Positions 20,053 through 28,918 of a stretch of 64,000 nucleotides of DNA are shown in pieces. The translations under genes and the position numbers were made by a program. The notes below the pieces were generated by a model that saw only the letters and a list, made by a program, of their open reading frames with translations, searched no databases and had not been told where the DNA came from. Source of the DNA: Agromyces sp. LHK192. Lineage in GTDB: Bacteria; Actinomycetota; Actinomycetes; Actinomycetales; Microbacteriaceae. The DNA lies in the NCBI RefSeq assembly GCF_004006235.1, contig NZ_CP034753.1:1984001-2048000 (forward strand), read 5' to 3'. Position 1 is the stretch's first letter, and each line of letters starts with the position of its first letter.

Positions 20053-20766
20053 TCAGCGCATCTTGCCGCGCTGCGCGCGAACCTTCATCGGGTCGATGCC
20101 CTTCGGGATCGGGAGCGAGGACTGGAGCGAGTTCAGACGGTTGGACACCGCGAGGACCTCGGGCTTGGTCAGCACCTTCTTCGACTTGCGGAGTGCGGCC
20201 GCGAGCCGGTGCAGTTCGACCGACTCCTCGCCGTGGCCGACCGTGAGCAGCCGGATCTGGACGTTCGGAAGCACGCGGGTCACCTTGCGCTCCTCGTCCT
20301 TGAGCATGCGCTCGACTCGGAACGGATCGCCCTCGCCGATCAGCGCGACGCCGCCGCGTCCGACCGCGCGGTAGACGGCATCCTGCGTCTTGCCGTTCAC
20401 CGCGACGGGCATCTCGTTGCCGACCCACCCGCCGCGAAGGCCGCTGCGGAGGACCGCCCCGACCGCGCCGGGCTGGCCGTCGATCTGGGAGTATGCGGCG
20501 CGTTCGGCGCGACGGCCGAGGATGATCATCGCGATGAGCAGACCCGCGAGCACGCCTGCGACGATCCAGAGCGTGAGGGTGAACCAGTTGTCGCTCGAGA
20601 GCCAGAGCGCGAGGCCGAGGCCGAGCGCGACGGGTGCGAGGAAGCCGAGGAGCATCAACCACGGAGCCGTCGAGTCGTAGCGACGGGTCATCTGGAAGAC
20701 CTGCCACATCTGCTTGAGGCGGCCGGGCTCCTTCGAAGCGGACGAGGCGTCCTTGGTGCGTGCCAT
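20053..20766 (-). CDS. DUF4191 family membrane protein
   Basis: A 237-residue membrane protein of an actinobacterial family with no known function. The first 30 residues are basic and cytosolic, two adjacent helices follow (about 33-55 and 60-82), and the last 150 residues are soluble, with GRGGVALIGEGDPFRVERM near 140 and a helical C-terminus ending RAQRGKMR. In many Actinobacteria it lies next to lipA, as here. The ATG at 20766 is chosen because TATCCT (20774-20779, minus strand) ends seven bases upstream, and the strong terminator after lipA means it has its own promoter. Confidence 0.85.
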   Translation of the reverse strand: MARTKDASSASKEPGRLKQMWQVFQMTRRYDSTAPWLMLLGFLAPVALGLGLALWLSSDNWFTLTLWIVAGVLAGLLIAMIILGRRAERAAYSQIDGQPGAVGAVLRSGLRGGWVGNEMPVAVNGKTQDAVYRAVGRGGVALIGEGDPFRVERMLKDEERKVTRVLPNVQIRLLTVGHGEESVELHRLAAALRKSKKVLTKPEVLAVSNRLNSLQSSLPIPKGIDPMKVRAQRGKMR

Positions 20767-20806
20767 GCACACAAGGATACCGGCGCCGAGGGGCACCTCG
20801 AACCGC

Positions 20807-20850
20807 GATCCGGGTCGGGTGGCGCGCGTTCCGCCCACCCGACCCGGATC
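20807..20850 (-). terminator. terminator after lipA
   Basis: Perfect 16-base-pair inverted repeat, GATCCGGGTCGGGTGG and its complement at 20835-20850, with a 12-base loop, immediately after the lipA stop and before the DUF4191 promoter. Confidence 0.75.
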
Positions 20851-20852
20851 GG

Positions 20853-21839
20853 TCAGACCGCCTGGGCGAAGCCGGCCGAGGCATCGGCCAGGTGGCCGAG
20901 TTCCGCGGGGATCTCGCGGCCCTTCGCGCTCATCGACTGCGCCCACAGGCGACCCGCGCGGTACGACGACCGCACGAGCGGGCCGGCGAGGACGCCGAGG
21001 AAGCCGATCTCCTCGGCTTCGGCCTTGAGCTCCACGAACTCCTCCGGCCGGACCCAGCGGGCGACCGGGAGGTGGCGCGGACTGGGGCGCAGGTACTGCG
21101 TGATCGTGATGATGTCGGTCCCGGCGTCGTGCAGGTCGCGCAGGGCCTGGGAGATCTCGGCCCGATCCTCGCCCATGCCGAGGATCAGGTTCGATTTCGT
21201 GATCAACCCTGCGGTGCGGCCGGCCGTGAGCACGCCGAGCGAGCGGTCGTACCGGAACGCGGGACGGATGCGCTTGAAGATCCGCGGGACGGTCTCGACA
21301 TTGTGGGCGAACACCTCGGGCCTCGCCGAGAACACCTCGGCCAGGTGGTCGGGGTTCCCGGAGAAGTCGGGCACGAGGATCTCCACCCCGGTGCCCGGCG
21401 ACTGCCGATGGATCTCGCGGATCGTCTCCGCGTACAACCAGGCGCCCTCATCGGGAAGGTCGTCGCGAGCGACCCCGGTGACGGTCGAGTACCGGAGCCG
21501 CATGCGGACGACAGACTCGGCGACCCGGCGAGGCTCATCGACGTCGTAGTCCGCCGGACGCCCCGTGTCGATCTGGCAGAAGTCGCATCGACGGGTGCAC
21601 TGCGAGCCGCCGATGAGGAACGTGGCCTCCCGGTCCTCCCAGCACTCGTAGATGTTCGGGCATCCCGCCTCCTGGCAGACGGTGTGGAGGTCCTCGGACT
21701 TCACCAGCGCCTGCAGGTCGCGGAACTCGGGCCCCATCTTGGCGCGGGTCTTGATCCACTCGGGCTTGCGTTCGATCGGGGTCTGCGCGTTGCGGACCTC
21801 GAGCCGGAGCATCCTCCGACCGTCGGGCGCGGTGCTCAC
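20853..21839 (-). CDS. lipA: lipoyl synthase
   Basis: Radical-SAM enzyme that inserts two sulfurs into octanoyl groups on lipoyl domains. The 328-residue protein has the auxiliary cluster motif [12 protein letters not shown] near residues 55-66, the radical-SAM motif CTRRCDFC near 83-90 and the C-terminal RSSYRAG with the serine that ligates the auxiliary cluster. The GTG start at 21839 overlaps the lipB stop in a GTGA tetranucleotide, so translation is coupled; the N-terminus then matches actinobacterial LipA. Its substrate proteins (E2 and others) are encoded a few kilobases away. Confidence 0.96.
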   Translation of the reverse strand: MSTAPDGRRMLRLEVRNAQTPIERKPEWIKTRAKMGPEFRDLQALVKSEDLHTVCQEAGCPNIYECWEDREATFLIGGSQCTRRCDFCQIDTGRPADYDVDEPRRVAESVVRMRLRYSTVTGVARDDLPDEGAWLYAETIREIHRQSPGTGVEILVPDFSGNPDHLAEVFSARPEVFAHNVETVPRIFKRIRPAFRYDRSLGVLTAGRTAGLITKSNLILGMGEDRAEISQALRDLHDAGTDIITITQYLRPSPRHLPVARWVRPEEFVELKAEAEEIGFLGVLAGPLVRSSYRAGRLWAQSMSAKGREIPAELGHLADASAGFAQAV

Positions 21840-22486
21840 GCGACCGTGCCTTCCACCGGAACCGGCGCGAACGTCTCGTCGAGCAGTCGCTGCAACGGCT
21901 CGACCACGTCGATCGGGCGGACCTGCCGCCCGATCACGCGGGACATGGTCGTGACGCCGGCGTCGCGGATGCCGCAAGCCACGATCCGCTCGTAGGGTTC
22001 CAACCCGTTCGAGCAGTTCAGGGCGAACCCGTGCATCGTCACGCCGTCTGCGACGCGGATGCCGATCGCCGCGATCTTCTCGTCGGTGCCGTCGCCGACC
22101 CAGACGCCCGAGCGGCCGTCGACCCGACGGCCCTCGATGCCGAACTCCGCGAGCAGGCGGATGAGCACGTCTTCGAGGCGACGCACGTAGGCGACGACGT
22201 CGATCGGGTCCGCGAGACGGAGGATCGGATACCCCACCAGTTGACCGGGGCCGTGCCACGTGATCTTCCCGCCGCGGTCGACGTCCACGACGGGCGTGCC
22301 GTCTTCCGGGCGTTCGTCGGGGGCGGTGCGTTTGCCGGCCGTGTAGACCGATTCGTGTTCGAGGAGGATGACGGTGTCCGGTGATTCCCCGGTGACCACC
22401 GCGTGATGGACGGCGCGCTGGAGGGTGAGGCCCTCGCTGTACGGCACGGAGTTGGCGCTTAGCCCCGTGACGACGTAGTCGAGCAT
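21836..22486 (-). CDS. lipB: lipoyl(octanoyl) transferase
   Basis: Moves octanoyl from acyl carrier protein to lipoyl domains, the step before LipA. The 216-residue protein contains the catalytic Lys in [10 protein letters not shown] near 135 and Cys in [12 protein letters not shown] near 169. The substrate motifs are [16 protein letters not shown] near 70-85 and HGFALNC near 150. The start is set by TAGACT (22494-22499, minus strand), seven bases before the ATG, a leaderless pattern. It forms a two-gene operon with lipA, sharing a 4-base overlap. Confidence 0.95.
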   Translation of the reverse strand: MLDYVVTGLSANSVPYSEGLTLQRAVHHAVVTGESPDTVILLEHESVYTAGKRTAPDERPEDGTPVVDVDRGGKITWHGPGQLVGYPILRLADPIDVVAYVRRLEDVLIRLLAEFGIEGRRVDGRSGVWVGDGTDEKIAAIGIRVADGVTMHGFALNCSNGLEPYERIVACGIRDAGVTTMSRVIGRQVRPIDVVEPLQRLLDETFAPVPVEGTVA

Positions 22487-22596
22487 GGTGCCCAGTCTAG
22501 GAGGGCCGCTCCTCCACAGCCGCACGCGGTCCATGGCTCTGCACGTCGGGCCGCTCCTCGACTTCGCCGGTCCTCCGGTCGGGAAGGCTCGATGCC

Positions 22597-24267
22597 ATGC
22601 GTCGCCGAGAACGGAACCACCCGCTGCCCGACCCGCCGCCGTATGCCGCGGTCGACGGCTTCGCATCGGATCCTTCGGCATCCGGCCGTACGGCCGCCGA
22701 ACGATCCGGCGAATTCGCGGGATACCGGCTCCTGCGACGGTTGGCCACCGGCGACCGGGCGCAGGTCTACCTCGCGGTCGCGACACGACCCGGGCCGCCG
22801 GTCGCGGTCGCCGGAGGCGAGACCCCGGCAACCGAGCTCGTGATCGTGCGCGTGTACGAACGCGACGTCGACCAGGAGTCGATAGTGCGCGAGCTCGCGG
22901 CGATGGCCAAGGTGGGAGCGCTGCCGCGTGCGCTCGACGCCATGACATCCGAGGACGGCCAGACGAGCGTGGTGGTCGAACGGCTCGCCGGAGTGAGCCT
23001 CGCAGAGCTCCTCGCCCGACGTGAGCTCTCGCCCGGGGAGGCCGTCACCGTGCTCGCTCCGGTCGCCGTGGCGGTCGGGGAACTCGCCTCGGCCGGCTTC
23101 GCCCTCGACCGCCTTCCGGCGAGCGAGGTGCGGTTCGACGGCACCGGCCGTCCGAGACTCGTCGGGACCGGCGCACTGCGGGCCCTGTCGGAGGCCGTCG
23201 ATCCCGGTGAGCGGGCCGCAACGGTCCGCGCGATGCACCTCGCGTTCGGCGGACTCGTCGCTGAGGTCGCCGGGCGCACGCGCCCGGCGGACGCGTTCGG
23301 TCCGCTGCAGCAGCGGATTCGCGAGGCGCTCGACACACGACCGTTCCGCCCGTTCGCGCTCGACGTCGAACGGGCGCTCTTCGCGATGTACCGGCCGACC
23401 TCGGTGGAGGGGTTGGAGCTCGATCGGACGGACTCGGCCGTTCGGCCGGGCGGCGTGCCGCAGCGGATCGATGTGCCGCAGACGTTCCTCGGGTCCACGC
23501 CGGCCGACGCCGCGGCGGCGACGGGCGGCTCGCCGGAACGGAAGCCGCGTCGTGGGCTGTGGGTCGGACTTCGCATGGCGTTCGCGCGCGGCGGTGCGGA
23601 CGAGGTGGTCGAGGCGATCGCACCCGGTCGCGTGCACGGCATCGAATCGGAGGCGGACCGAGCGGCGGCGTCGAAGCTCCGAGCCGTACTGGCCCGCCGC
23701 CGTCCGGCGCTCGTCGTCGCAGCGATCATCGGAACCGGCGCGCTGGTGCTCCTCCTGACGATGGTTCCACCGGGTGCTGGACGCAGCGCCGCGGGTGGTG
23801 CGACCGGCACCGGCCGGGTCGATCGTGCGCTCACGACCGACGTGCCCGCCACGGGTCAACCGTCGCCCGTCGCCGACGGGACCGGTGAACAGGACGAGCC
23901 GGCGGATGCTTCGGGATCTCGCGAAGCTGCACCGGCGGCGGATGCCGCCGCCACGGCGGACGTCGCTGCGGGGCAGCTGCTGGAGCGCCGCGCGGAGTGC
24001 TTCGCACGGCTCGACCTCGGGTGTCTCGGCGATGTGTCGCAGCCGGGCTCCGCGCTCGAGGCCGCAGATCGTTCGGCCGTCCTCGAGGCACGGAACGGGG
24101 TGGAGATCGCCGTGCCCGAGTTCGACGTCGCGGCGGCTGTCACGACGGGTGAGATGGGGGCCGCGTGGCTCGTCAGCGTTCCCTACCGAGACCAGGAACG
24201 CCGAACGGCCTCGATCCTCGTGATGAGGAGCGAGGCCGGTTGGCGTCTGCGTGAGATCTTCGACTAG
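22597..24267 (+). CDS. membrane-anchored pseudokinase-like protein, function unknown
   Basis: No confident family name. Residues about 40-265 resemble a Ser/Thr kinase fold: [19 protein letters not shown] matches the start of a glycine loop, and [15 protein letters not shown] matches the hinge. The catalytic residues are gone. The VAIK lysine position reads VIVRVY (Arg85), there is no HRD motif, and the expected DFG site reads LVGTGAL near 189. A single transmembrane helix lies at about 369-390, followed by a Thr/Ala/Gly-rich linker and an extracytoplasmic domain of about 110 residues. This is the layout of PASTA- or sensor-type kinases, but catalytically dead. Its TAG stop overlaps the E2 stop on the other strand. 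Confidence 0.7.
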   Translation: MRRRERNHPLPDPPPYAAVDGFASDPSASGRTAAERSGEFAGYRLLRRLATGDRAQVYLAVATRPGPPVAVAGGETPATELVIVRVYERDVDQESIVRELAAMAKVGALPRALDAMTSEDGQTSVVVERLAGVSLAELLARRELSPGEAVTVLAPVAVAVGELASAGFALDRLPASEVRFDGTGRPRLVGTGALRALSEAVDPGERAATVRAMHLAFGGLVAEVAGRTRPADAFGPLQQRIREALDTRPFRPFALDVERALFAMYRPTSVEGLELDRTDSAVRPGGVPQRIDVPQTFLGSTPADAAAATGGSPERKPRRGLWVGLRMAFARGGADEVVEAIAPGRVHGIESEADRAAASKLRAVLARRRPALVVAAIIGTGALVLLLTMVPPGAGRSAAGGATGTGRVDRALTTDVPATGQPSPVADGTGEQDEPADASGSREAAPAADAAATADVAAGQLLERRAECFARLDLGCLGDVSQPGSALEAADRSAVLEARNGVEIAVPEFDVAAAVTTGEMGAAWLVSVPYRDQERRTASILVMRSEAGWRLREIFD

Positions 24268-25148
24268 ATGCCGAGGTCGCCCTCGAAGTCGCCCTCCTCG
24301 AGGCGGTTCTTGACCGCGGTGAGGAAACGCGCCGCGTCGGCGCCGTCGATGATGCGGTGGTCGTACGAGAGCGCGAGGTAGACCGTCGAACGGATCGCGA
24401 TGGAGTCCTGGCCGTCCTGGGTGAGGACGACCGGACGCTTCACGACCACGCCGGTGCCGAGGATCGCGGTCTGCGGGAGGAACACGACCGGGGTGTCGAA
24501 CAGCGCGCCGCGCGAGCCCGTGTTGGTCAGCGTGAACGTTCCGCCGGAGAGCTCATCGGGCTTCAACTGGTTGTTGCGCGTACGCTCGGCGAGGTCGGCG
24601 ATCTGCCCGGCCAGACCCGCGATGTCCAGCTCACCCGCATCGCGCACGACCGGGGTCAGGAGGCCGCGCTCGGTGTCGACCGCGATGCTGAGGTTCTCGC
24701 GCTCCGGGTAGACGATGCTGTCGCCGTCGACCGTGGAGTTGATGATCGGGTACGCACGGAGCGCCTCGACCGCCGCGAGAGCGAAGAACGGCAGGAAGGA
24801 GAGCTTGTTGCCGGTCTTCGCCTGGAAGTCGCCCTTCACGCGGTCGCGCAGACGCGCGACCTTCGTCACGTCGACCTCGACGACGGAGGTGAGCTGCGCC
24901 GTCGACTGCATCGACACCACGGCACGCTCAGCCACGACCTTGCGCAGGCGCGTCATCGGCTGAGTGGTGCCGCGAAGGGGCGAGGTCTCCAGCTGCTGGC
25001 GCGGTACCGGAGCCGCCTCGGCCGGCTGCGACTGCGTCTGCGCCTGCAGGATGTCCTGCTTGCGGATGCGGCCGCCGACGCCGGTGCCCGTCACCGAAGC
25101 CAAGTCGACACCCTGGTCGTTCGCGAGCTTGCGCACGATCGGAGTCAC
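24264..25148 (-). CDS. dihydrolipoamide acyltransferase E2, C-terminal part (subunit-binding and catalytic domains)
   Basis: Downstream half of an E2 gene split by a frameshift. It holds the peripheral-subunit-binding domain (residues about 1-38: [20 protein letters not shown]) and the complete acyltransferase domain, with the active-site [15 protein letters not shown] near 265. This is the SucB/AceF-type core shared by pyruvate and 2-oxoglutarate dehydrogenases in Actinobacteria. Reading back from 25148 the frame stays open and gives [10 protein letters not shown], the normal linker end, so the upstream half belongs to it. A GTG at 25148 overlaps the stop of the first half (GTGA), so re-initiation could yield this fragment alone. 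Confidence 0.85.
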   Translation of the reverse strand: MTPIVRKLANDQGVDLASVTGTGVGGRIRKQDILQAQTQSQPAEAAPVPRQQLETSPLRGTTQPMTRLRKVVAERAVVSMQSTAQLTSVVEVDVTKVARLRDRVKGDFQAKTGNKLSFLPFFALAAVEALRAYPIINSTVDGDSIVYPERENLSIAVDTERGLLTPVVRDAGELDIAGLAGQIADLAERTRNNQLKPDELSGGTFTLTNTGSRGALFDTPVVFLPQTAILGTGVVVKRPVVLTQDGQDSIAIRSTVYLALSYDHRIIDGADAARFLTAVKNRLEEGDFEGDLGI

Positions 25149-25804
25149 GTAGCCGGATGCACCGGCGTGGGCACCGCCGGCTGCGGGCGCAGCGGGGCTT
25201 CCGCGGTGGGGGCAGCAGGTGCAGCCGCCGCAGGTGCTTCCGCGGCCGGGGCCGCAGGCGCGGCGGCCGGAGCCGGAGCTGCTGCAGGTGCGGCCGGGGC
25301 AGCGGGTGCGGCGGCCGGAGCCGGAGCTGCCGGTGCGGCCGGGGCAGCAGGCGCCTCCGCAGCCGGCGCGGCGGGTGCCTCGGCGGCGGGGGCAGCGGGT
25401 GCGGCGGGCGCCTCAGCTGCCGGGGCCGCGGGGGCCTCTGCCGGTGCGGCCGGGGCAGCAGGCGCCTCCGCAGCCGGCGCGGCGGGTGCCTCGGCGGCGG
25501 GGGCAGCGGGTGCCTCAGCGGCCGGTGCCTCAGCGGCGGGCGCCTCCGCGGAGGCCGCAGCAGCGGATCCGTCGCCGATCCGTACCAGTTCGGTACCGAC
25601 CTCGACGGTCTCGTCCTCCTGGACGAGGATCTCCTCGATGACCCCGGCCACCGGCGACGGGATCTCCGTGTCGACCTTGTCGGTCGAGACCTCGAGCAGC
25701 GGCTCGTCGACCTCGACACGGTCGCCGACGTTCTTCAGCCAGCGGGTGACCGTGCCCTCGGTGACACTCTCGCCGAGTGCCGGGAGGCTGACGGATTCGC
25801 TCAT
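25145..25804 (-). CDS. dihydrolipoamide acyltransferase E2, N-terminal part (lipoyl domain and Ala-Pro linker)
   Basis: Upstream half of the split E2. It has one lipoyl domain (residues about 1-78) with the lipoylated Lys in [11 protein letters not shown] near residue 43. A flexible linker of about 115 residues made almost wholly of Ala, Pro and Glu follows. The reading frame then slips near 25193-25198, in a GGGG run (CCCC on the coding strand), and ends in an abnormal tail with Arg, Gln and His. Adding one base there joins it to the second half as one protein of about 510 residues. The ATG at 25804 is chosen because AAGGAG lies eight bases upstream. It may be a real pseudogene or a sequencing error in a repetitive, GC-rich stretch. 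Confidence 0.8.
   Translation of the reverse strand: MSESVSLPALGESVTEGTVTRWLKNVGDRVEVDEPLLEVSTDKVDTEIPSPVAGVIEEILVQEDETVEVGTELVRIGDGSAAAASAEAPAAEAPAAEAPAAPAAEAPAAPAAEAPAAPAAPAEAPAAPAAEAPAAPAAPAAEAPAAPAAEAPAAPAAPAAPAPAAAPAAPAAPAAAPAPAAAPAAPAAEAPAAAAPAAPTAEAPLRPQPAVPTPVHPAT
25327..25513. repeat. 111-base-period direct repeat encoding the E2 linker
   Basis: An exact 76-base segment at 25327-25402 recurs at 25438-25513, an offset of 111 bases or 37 codons, so the repeat is in frame. Shorter variants of the same Ala-Pro-Glu coding unit fill the surrounding 25200-25560. Such DNA is prone to slippage and to assembly error, which bears on the frameshift about 130 bases away. Confidence 0.85.
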
Positions 25805-25884
25805 GCGCATTGCTCCTTCACAGCGTGGTTCGCAGATCTAGCTTATTGCAGTCGTTCTCGGGTGAATTCGGCTCTGTGCCCGAC

Positions 25885-27258
25885 TCAGAGTGCGTGCAGC
25901 GGCTTGCCCGCAAGCTTCAGGAACGCCTCGCCCAACGCCTCGTTCTGCGTGGGGTGCGCGTGGATGAACGGAGCGACGTCCTCGGGGTACGCCTCCCAGT
26001 TGACGGCCAGCTGCGCCTCGCCGACCAACTCACCGACGCGTGCGCCGATCATGTGGACGCCGACGATCGGACCGTCGTTGACGCGGACGACCTTGACCGA
26101 TCCGCTCGTCTCGAGGATGTGGCTCTTGCCGTTGCCGGCGAGGTTGTAGTCGTAGCTGGAGACCTGGTCGGCACCGAACTTCTCTGCGGCGCGTGCCTCG
26201 GTGTACCCGACCGAGGCGATCTCGGGCTCGCAGTAGGTGACCTTGGGGATGTTGACGTCCTCGACCACGATCGGGTTGAGGCCGGCGATCTCCTCGGCGA
26301 CGAAGATGCCCTGCTGGAAGCCGCGGTGCGCGAGCTGGAGGCCGGGAACGATGTCACCGACCGCGTAGAGGCCGGGCACGCCGGTGCTGAGGCGCTCGTC
26401 GGTGATCACGAAGCCGCGGTCGACGGTGACGCCGGCCTCCTCGTAGCCAAGACCGGCCGTGACGGGGCCGCGACCGACGGCGACGAGCAGGAGCTCCGCC
26501 TCGACGGTCTCGCCGTTCTCGAGGGTGACGACGACGCCGTCGTCGTGCTGCGTCACGCCCTGGAAGCGGACGCCGAGCTTGAAGTCGATGCCGCGCTTGC
26601 GGAACGCACGCTCGAGCTGCTTCGAGATCGACTCCTCCTCGTTCGGGACGAGGTGGGGGAGCGCTTCGATGATCGTCACCTCGGCGCCGAACGACTTCCA
26701 GACGCTGGCGAACTCGACGCCGATCACGCCGCCGCCGAGCACGGCGACCTTCTTCGGCACGAAGTCGAGCTGGAGCGCCTGTTCGCTGCTGATGACACGG
26801 CCGGCGATGTCGAGGCCCGGAAGCGAGCGGGTGTACGACCCGGTGGCCAGGACCACGTTCCTGCCGGTGTAGCGGTCTTCGCCCACCTGGACCGTGTTCG
26901 GCCCGGCCAGACGTCCCTCGCCGGCGACGACGGTGATGCCGCGTGCCTTGAGCAGGCCCTGCAGGCCCTTCCACTTGCTGGCCACGATGCCCTCGCGGTA
27001 CGCGGAGACCTGCGCCAGGTCGATGCCCTCGAACGTCGCGCGAACGCCGAACTTCTCGGACTCGCGGGCGTTGTCGGCGATCTCGGCTGCGTGCAGCAGC
27101 GCCTTCGTCGGGATGCAACCGCGGTGCAGGCAGGTGCCGCCGAGCTTGTCCTTCTCGACGAGCGCAACGCTCATGCCCAACTCGACTGCGCGGATCGCGG
27201 CGGCGTAGCCGCCGCTGCCACCGCCGAGGACGACGAGGTCAAAGTTCTGCTCGGACAA
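25885..27258 (-). CDS. lpd: dihydrolipoyl dehydrogenase (E3)
   Basis: FAD flavoprotein that reoxidises dihydrolipoyl groups with NAD+. The 457-residue protein has the FAD motif GGGSGGYAAA at 12-21, the redox disulfide in GGTCLHRGCIPTK near 40-52, the NAD-binding GGGVIGVEFA near 173 and the C-terminal HAHPTQNEALGEA with the catalytic His. The start is TTG, supported by GGGAGAT just upstream and by the family N-terminus. It lies 80 bases before the E2 gene on the same strand, giving an E3-E2 pair that serves AceE and probably the 2-oxoglutarate and glycine-cleavage systems. Confidence 0.96.
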   Translation of the reverse strand: MSEQNFDLVVLGGGSGGYAAAIRAVELGMSVALVEKDKLGGTCLHRGCIPTKALLHAAEIADNARESEKFGVRATFEGIDLAQVSAYREGIVASKWKGLQGLLKARGITVVAGEGRLAGPNTVQVGEDRYTGRNVVLATGSYTRSLPGLDIAGRVISSEQALQLDFVPKKVAVLGGGVIGVEFASVWKSFGAEVTIIEALPHLVPNEEESISKQLERAFRKRGIDFKLGVRFQGVTQHDDGVVVTLENGETVEAELLLVAVGRGPVTAGLGYEEAGVTVDRGFVITDERLSTGVPGLYAVGDIVPGLQLAHRGFQQGIFVAEEIAGLNPIVVEDVNIPKVTYCEPEIASVGYTEARAAEKFGADQVSSYDYNLAGNGKSHILETSGSVKVVRVNDGPIVGVHMIGARVGELVGEAQLAVNWEAYPEDVAPFIHAHPTQNEALGEAFLKLAGKPLHAL

Positions 27259-27357
27259 CCGGATCTCCCTTGCGCATCGGTTCGCGCGGCGCGTCTCGCG
27301 GCGGGGTTCACCCGCTCGTCGCGTCGGCTGGGCGGATTTCTCGCCCCCACGACCTTA

Positions 27358-28830
27358 CTACTTGCCGGAGAGGTCCTCGCCCAGCCGGACGAGCGTGCGG
27401 ACCGTGGATCCGGTGCCACCGGATCCGGTGAAGCCCCACGCCGCTCCGGTGTTGTTGGACGGCCCCGCGATGTCCAGGTGTGCCCACGGGATCCGCTCCC
27501 CGGTGGTCTCGTCGCGCGGGACGAACTCGCGCAGGAACACCCCGGCGAGCGACATCCCCGGCAGGACGGTCCCGAGCTTCGCGTTCGCGAGGTCGGCGAC
27601 ATCCGACTTCAGCATCCCTCTGAGGTAGTCGGGAAGCGGCATCGGCCAGACCGCCTCGTCCACGGCATCCGCGGAGGCCCGAACCCGGGCGACGAGTTCG
27701 TCGTCGCCCATCAGGCCGGCGATGCGGCCGCCGAGCGCGACCAACTGCGCGCCGGTGAGCGTCGCGACGTCGATGATCGCGTCGGGGTGATCCTCGCCGG
27801 CCGCGACGAGTCCGTCGGCGAGGACCAGCCGGCCCTCGGCGTCGGTGTTGAGCACCTCCACGGTCGTGCCGCCATTGATCGTGATGACGTCGGTCGGGCG
27901 GAGCGCGGTCGACGACGGCATGTTCTCGGCGAGGCACAGCCATCCGATCACCCGCACCTGGGTCCGGAGCCGGGCCAGCGCGACGATGGCGTGCAGTACG
28001 GCCGCAGCCCCGGCCATGTCGGTCTTCATGCCGACCATCGACGCCGCGGGCTTGAGCGAGAGACCGCCGGAGTCGAACGTGATGCCCTTGCCGACGAGCG
28101 CGAGCGTGAATCGGGCATCCGTCGGCGCGTACTCGACCCGGACGAGGCGCGGACCGTTCGCCGATCCCCGGCCGACGTCCAGGATCCCGCCGAAGCCCCC
28201 GGCCTCGAGCGCGGGCACGTCCCACTCGCGATACGAGAGCGAAGCGTCCTCCGTGGCGGCCCGGGCGATCTCGGCGAATCGCTCGGGCGTGAGGTCATCG
28301 GGAGGCGTGTTCACGAGGTCCTTCGTTTCGGCGACCGCCTCCGCGACGATCCGGACCCGGTCGAGCCCGATCGCCTCCGCCGAGCCGGTCGCGTGGGCGA
28401 CGATCCGGGACGGCCCGGGCTTCGCCTCCGAGCGGTATCGAGTGAAGCGGTACGCACCGAGGGCGGCGCCCTCGAGTGCGGCCGCGACGAGCTCGTCGGA
28501 TGCCCCGTGCAGCGCGAGCCCGACCGCCGCGGCCTCGCCGACCTGGCGCAGCGCGGCGCCGGCGGCGAGCCGGATGGCAGGGGCGTCCGCGGTCGGGCCG
28601 ACGCCTGCGACGAGGATGCGGCGGGGGCCTCCGTCGCGCGCGGGCAGTCGGGTGATCTCCTCGGCAACTGCGCTCGCACCGAGCGACTCGAGGGCATCGG
28701 GGACCCAGTCGTACCCGTCCCCGTCCACGAGCTGCGGTGCTTCGTCGCCGGCCACGGCGAAGAGCACGACCGCGTCGGCCGAGGACTCCGAGGCGGGGGC
28801 GGTGGAGAGGTCGAGCGTGAGTTCCGGCAT
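27358..28830 (-). CDS. pepA: leucyl aminopeptidase (M17 family)
   Basis: Cytosolic two-metal aminopeptidase. The 490-residue protein has an N-terminal macro-like domain (about 1-165) and a catalytic M17 domain with KGITFDSGGLSLKP, the metal ligands in MKTDMAGAAAVL and the signature NTDAEGRLVLAD near 340. E. coli PepA also binds DNA, but nothing in this sequence tests that. TACCAT (28837-28842, minus strand) lies six bases before the ATG, indicating a leaderless message. It lies upstream of lpd on the same strand, 99 bases away, and is divergent from the PAC2 gene. Confidence 0.95.
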   Translation of the reverse strand: MPELTLDLSTAPASESSADAVVLFAVAGDEAPQLVDGDGYDWVPDALESLGASAVAEEITRLPARDGGPRRILVAGVGPTADAPAIRLAAGAALRQVGEAAAVGLALHGASDELVAAALEGAALGAYRFTRYRSEAKPGPSRIVAHATGSAEAIGLDRVRIVAEAVAETKDLVNTPPDDLTPERFAEIARAATEDASLSYREWDVPALEAGGFGGILDVGRGSANGPRLVRVEYAPTDARFTLALVGKGITFDSGGLSLKPAASMVGMKTDMAGAAAVLHAIVALARLRTQVRVIGWLCLAENMPSSTALRPTDVITINGGTTVEVLNTDAEGRLVLADGLVAAGEDHPDAIIDVATLTGAQLVALGGRIAGLMGDDELVARVRASADAVDEAVWPMPLPDYLRGMLKSDVADLANAKLGTVLPGMSLAGVFLREFVPRDETTGERIPWAHLDIAGPSNNTGAAWGFTGSGGTGSTVRTLVRLGEDLSGK

Positions 28831-28918
28831 GCGTCGATGGTACGGCTGTTCGCTCTCGGCACACCCCCGCGCCGATCGGCGGGGAAGTGAGCGGTTCGCA
28901 CGTCACTACGCTGGTTGC

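Noticed and set aside
25200..25560. Repeat-rich DNA that could be mistaken for a CRISPR array or a minisatellite
   Set aside because: The repeats are in frame with E2 and encode its Ala-Pro-Glu linker; there are no uniform spacers and no cas genes.
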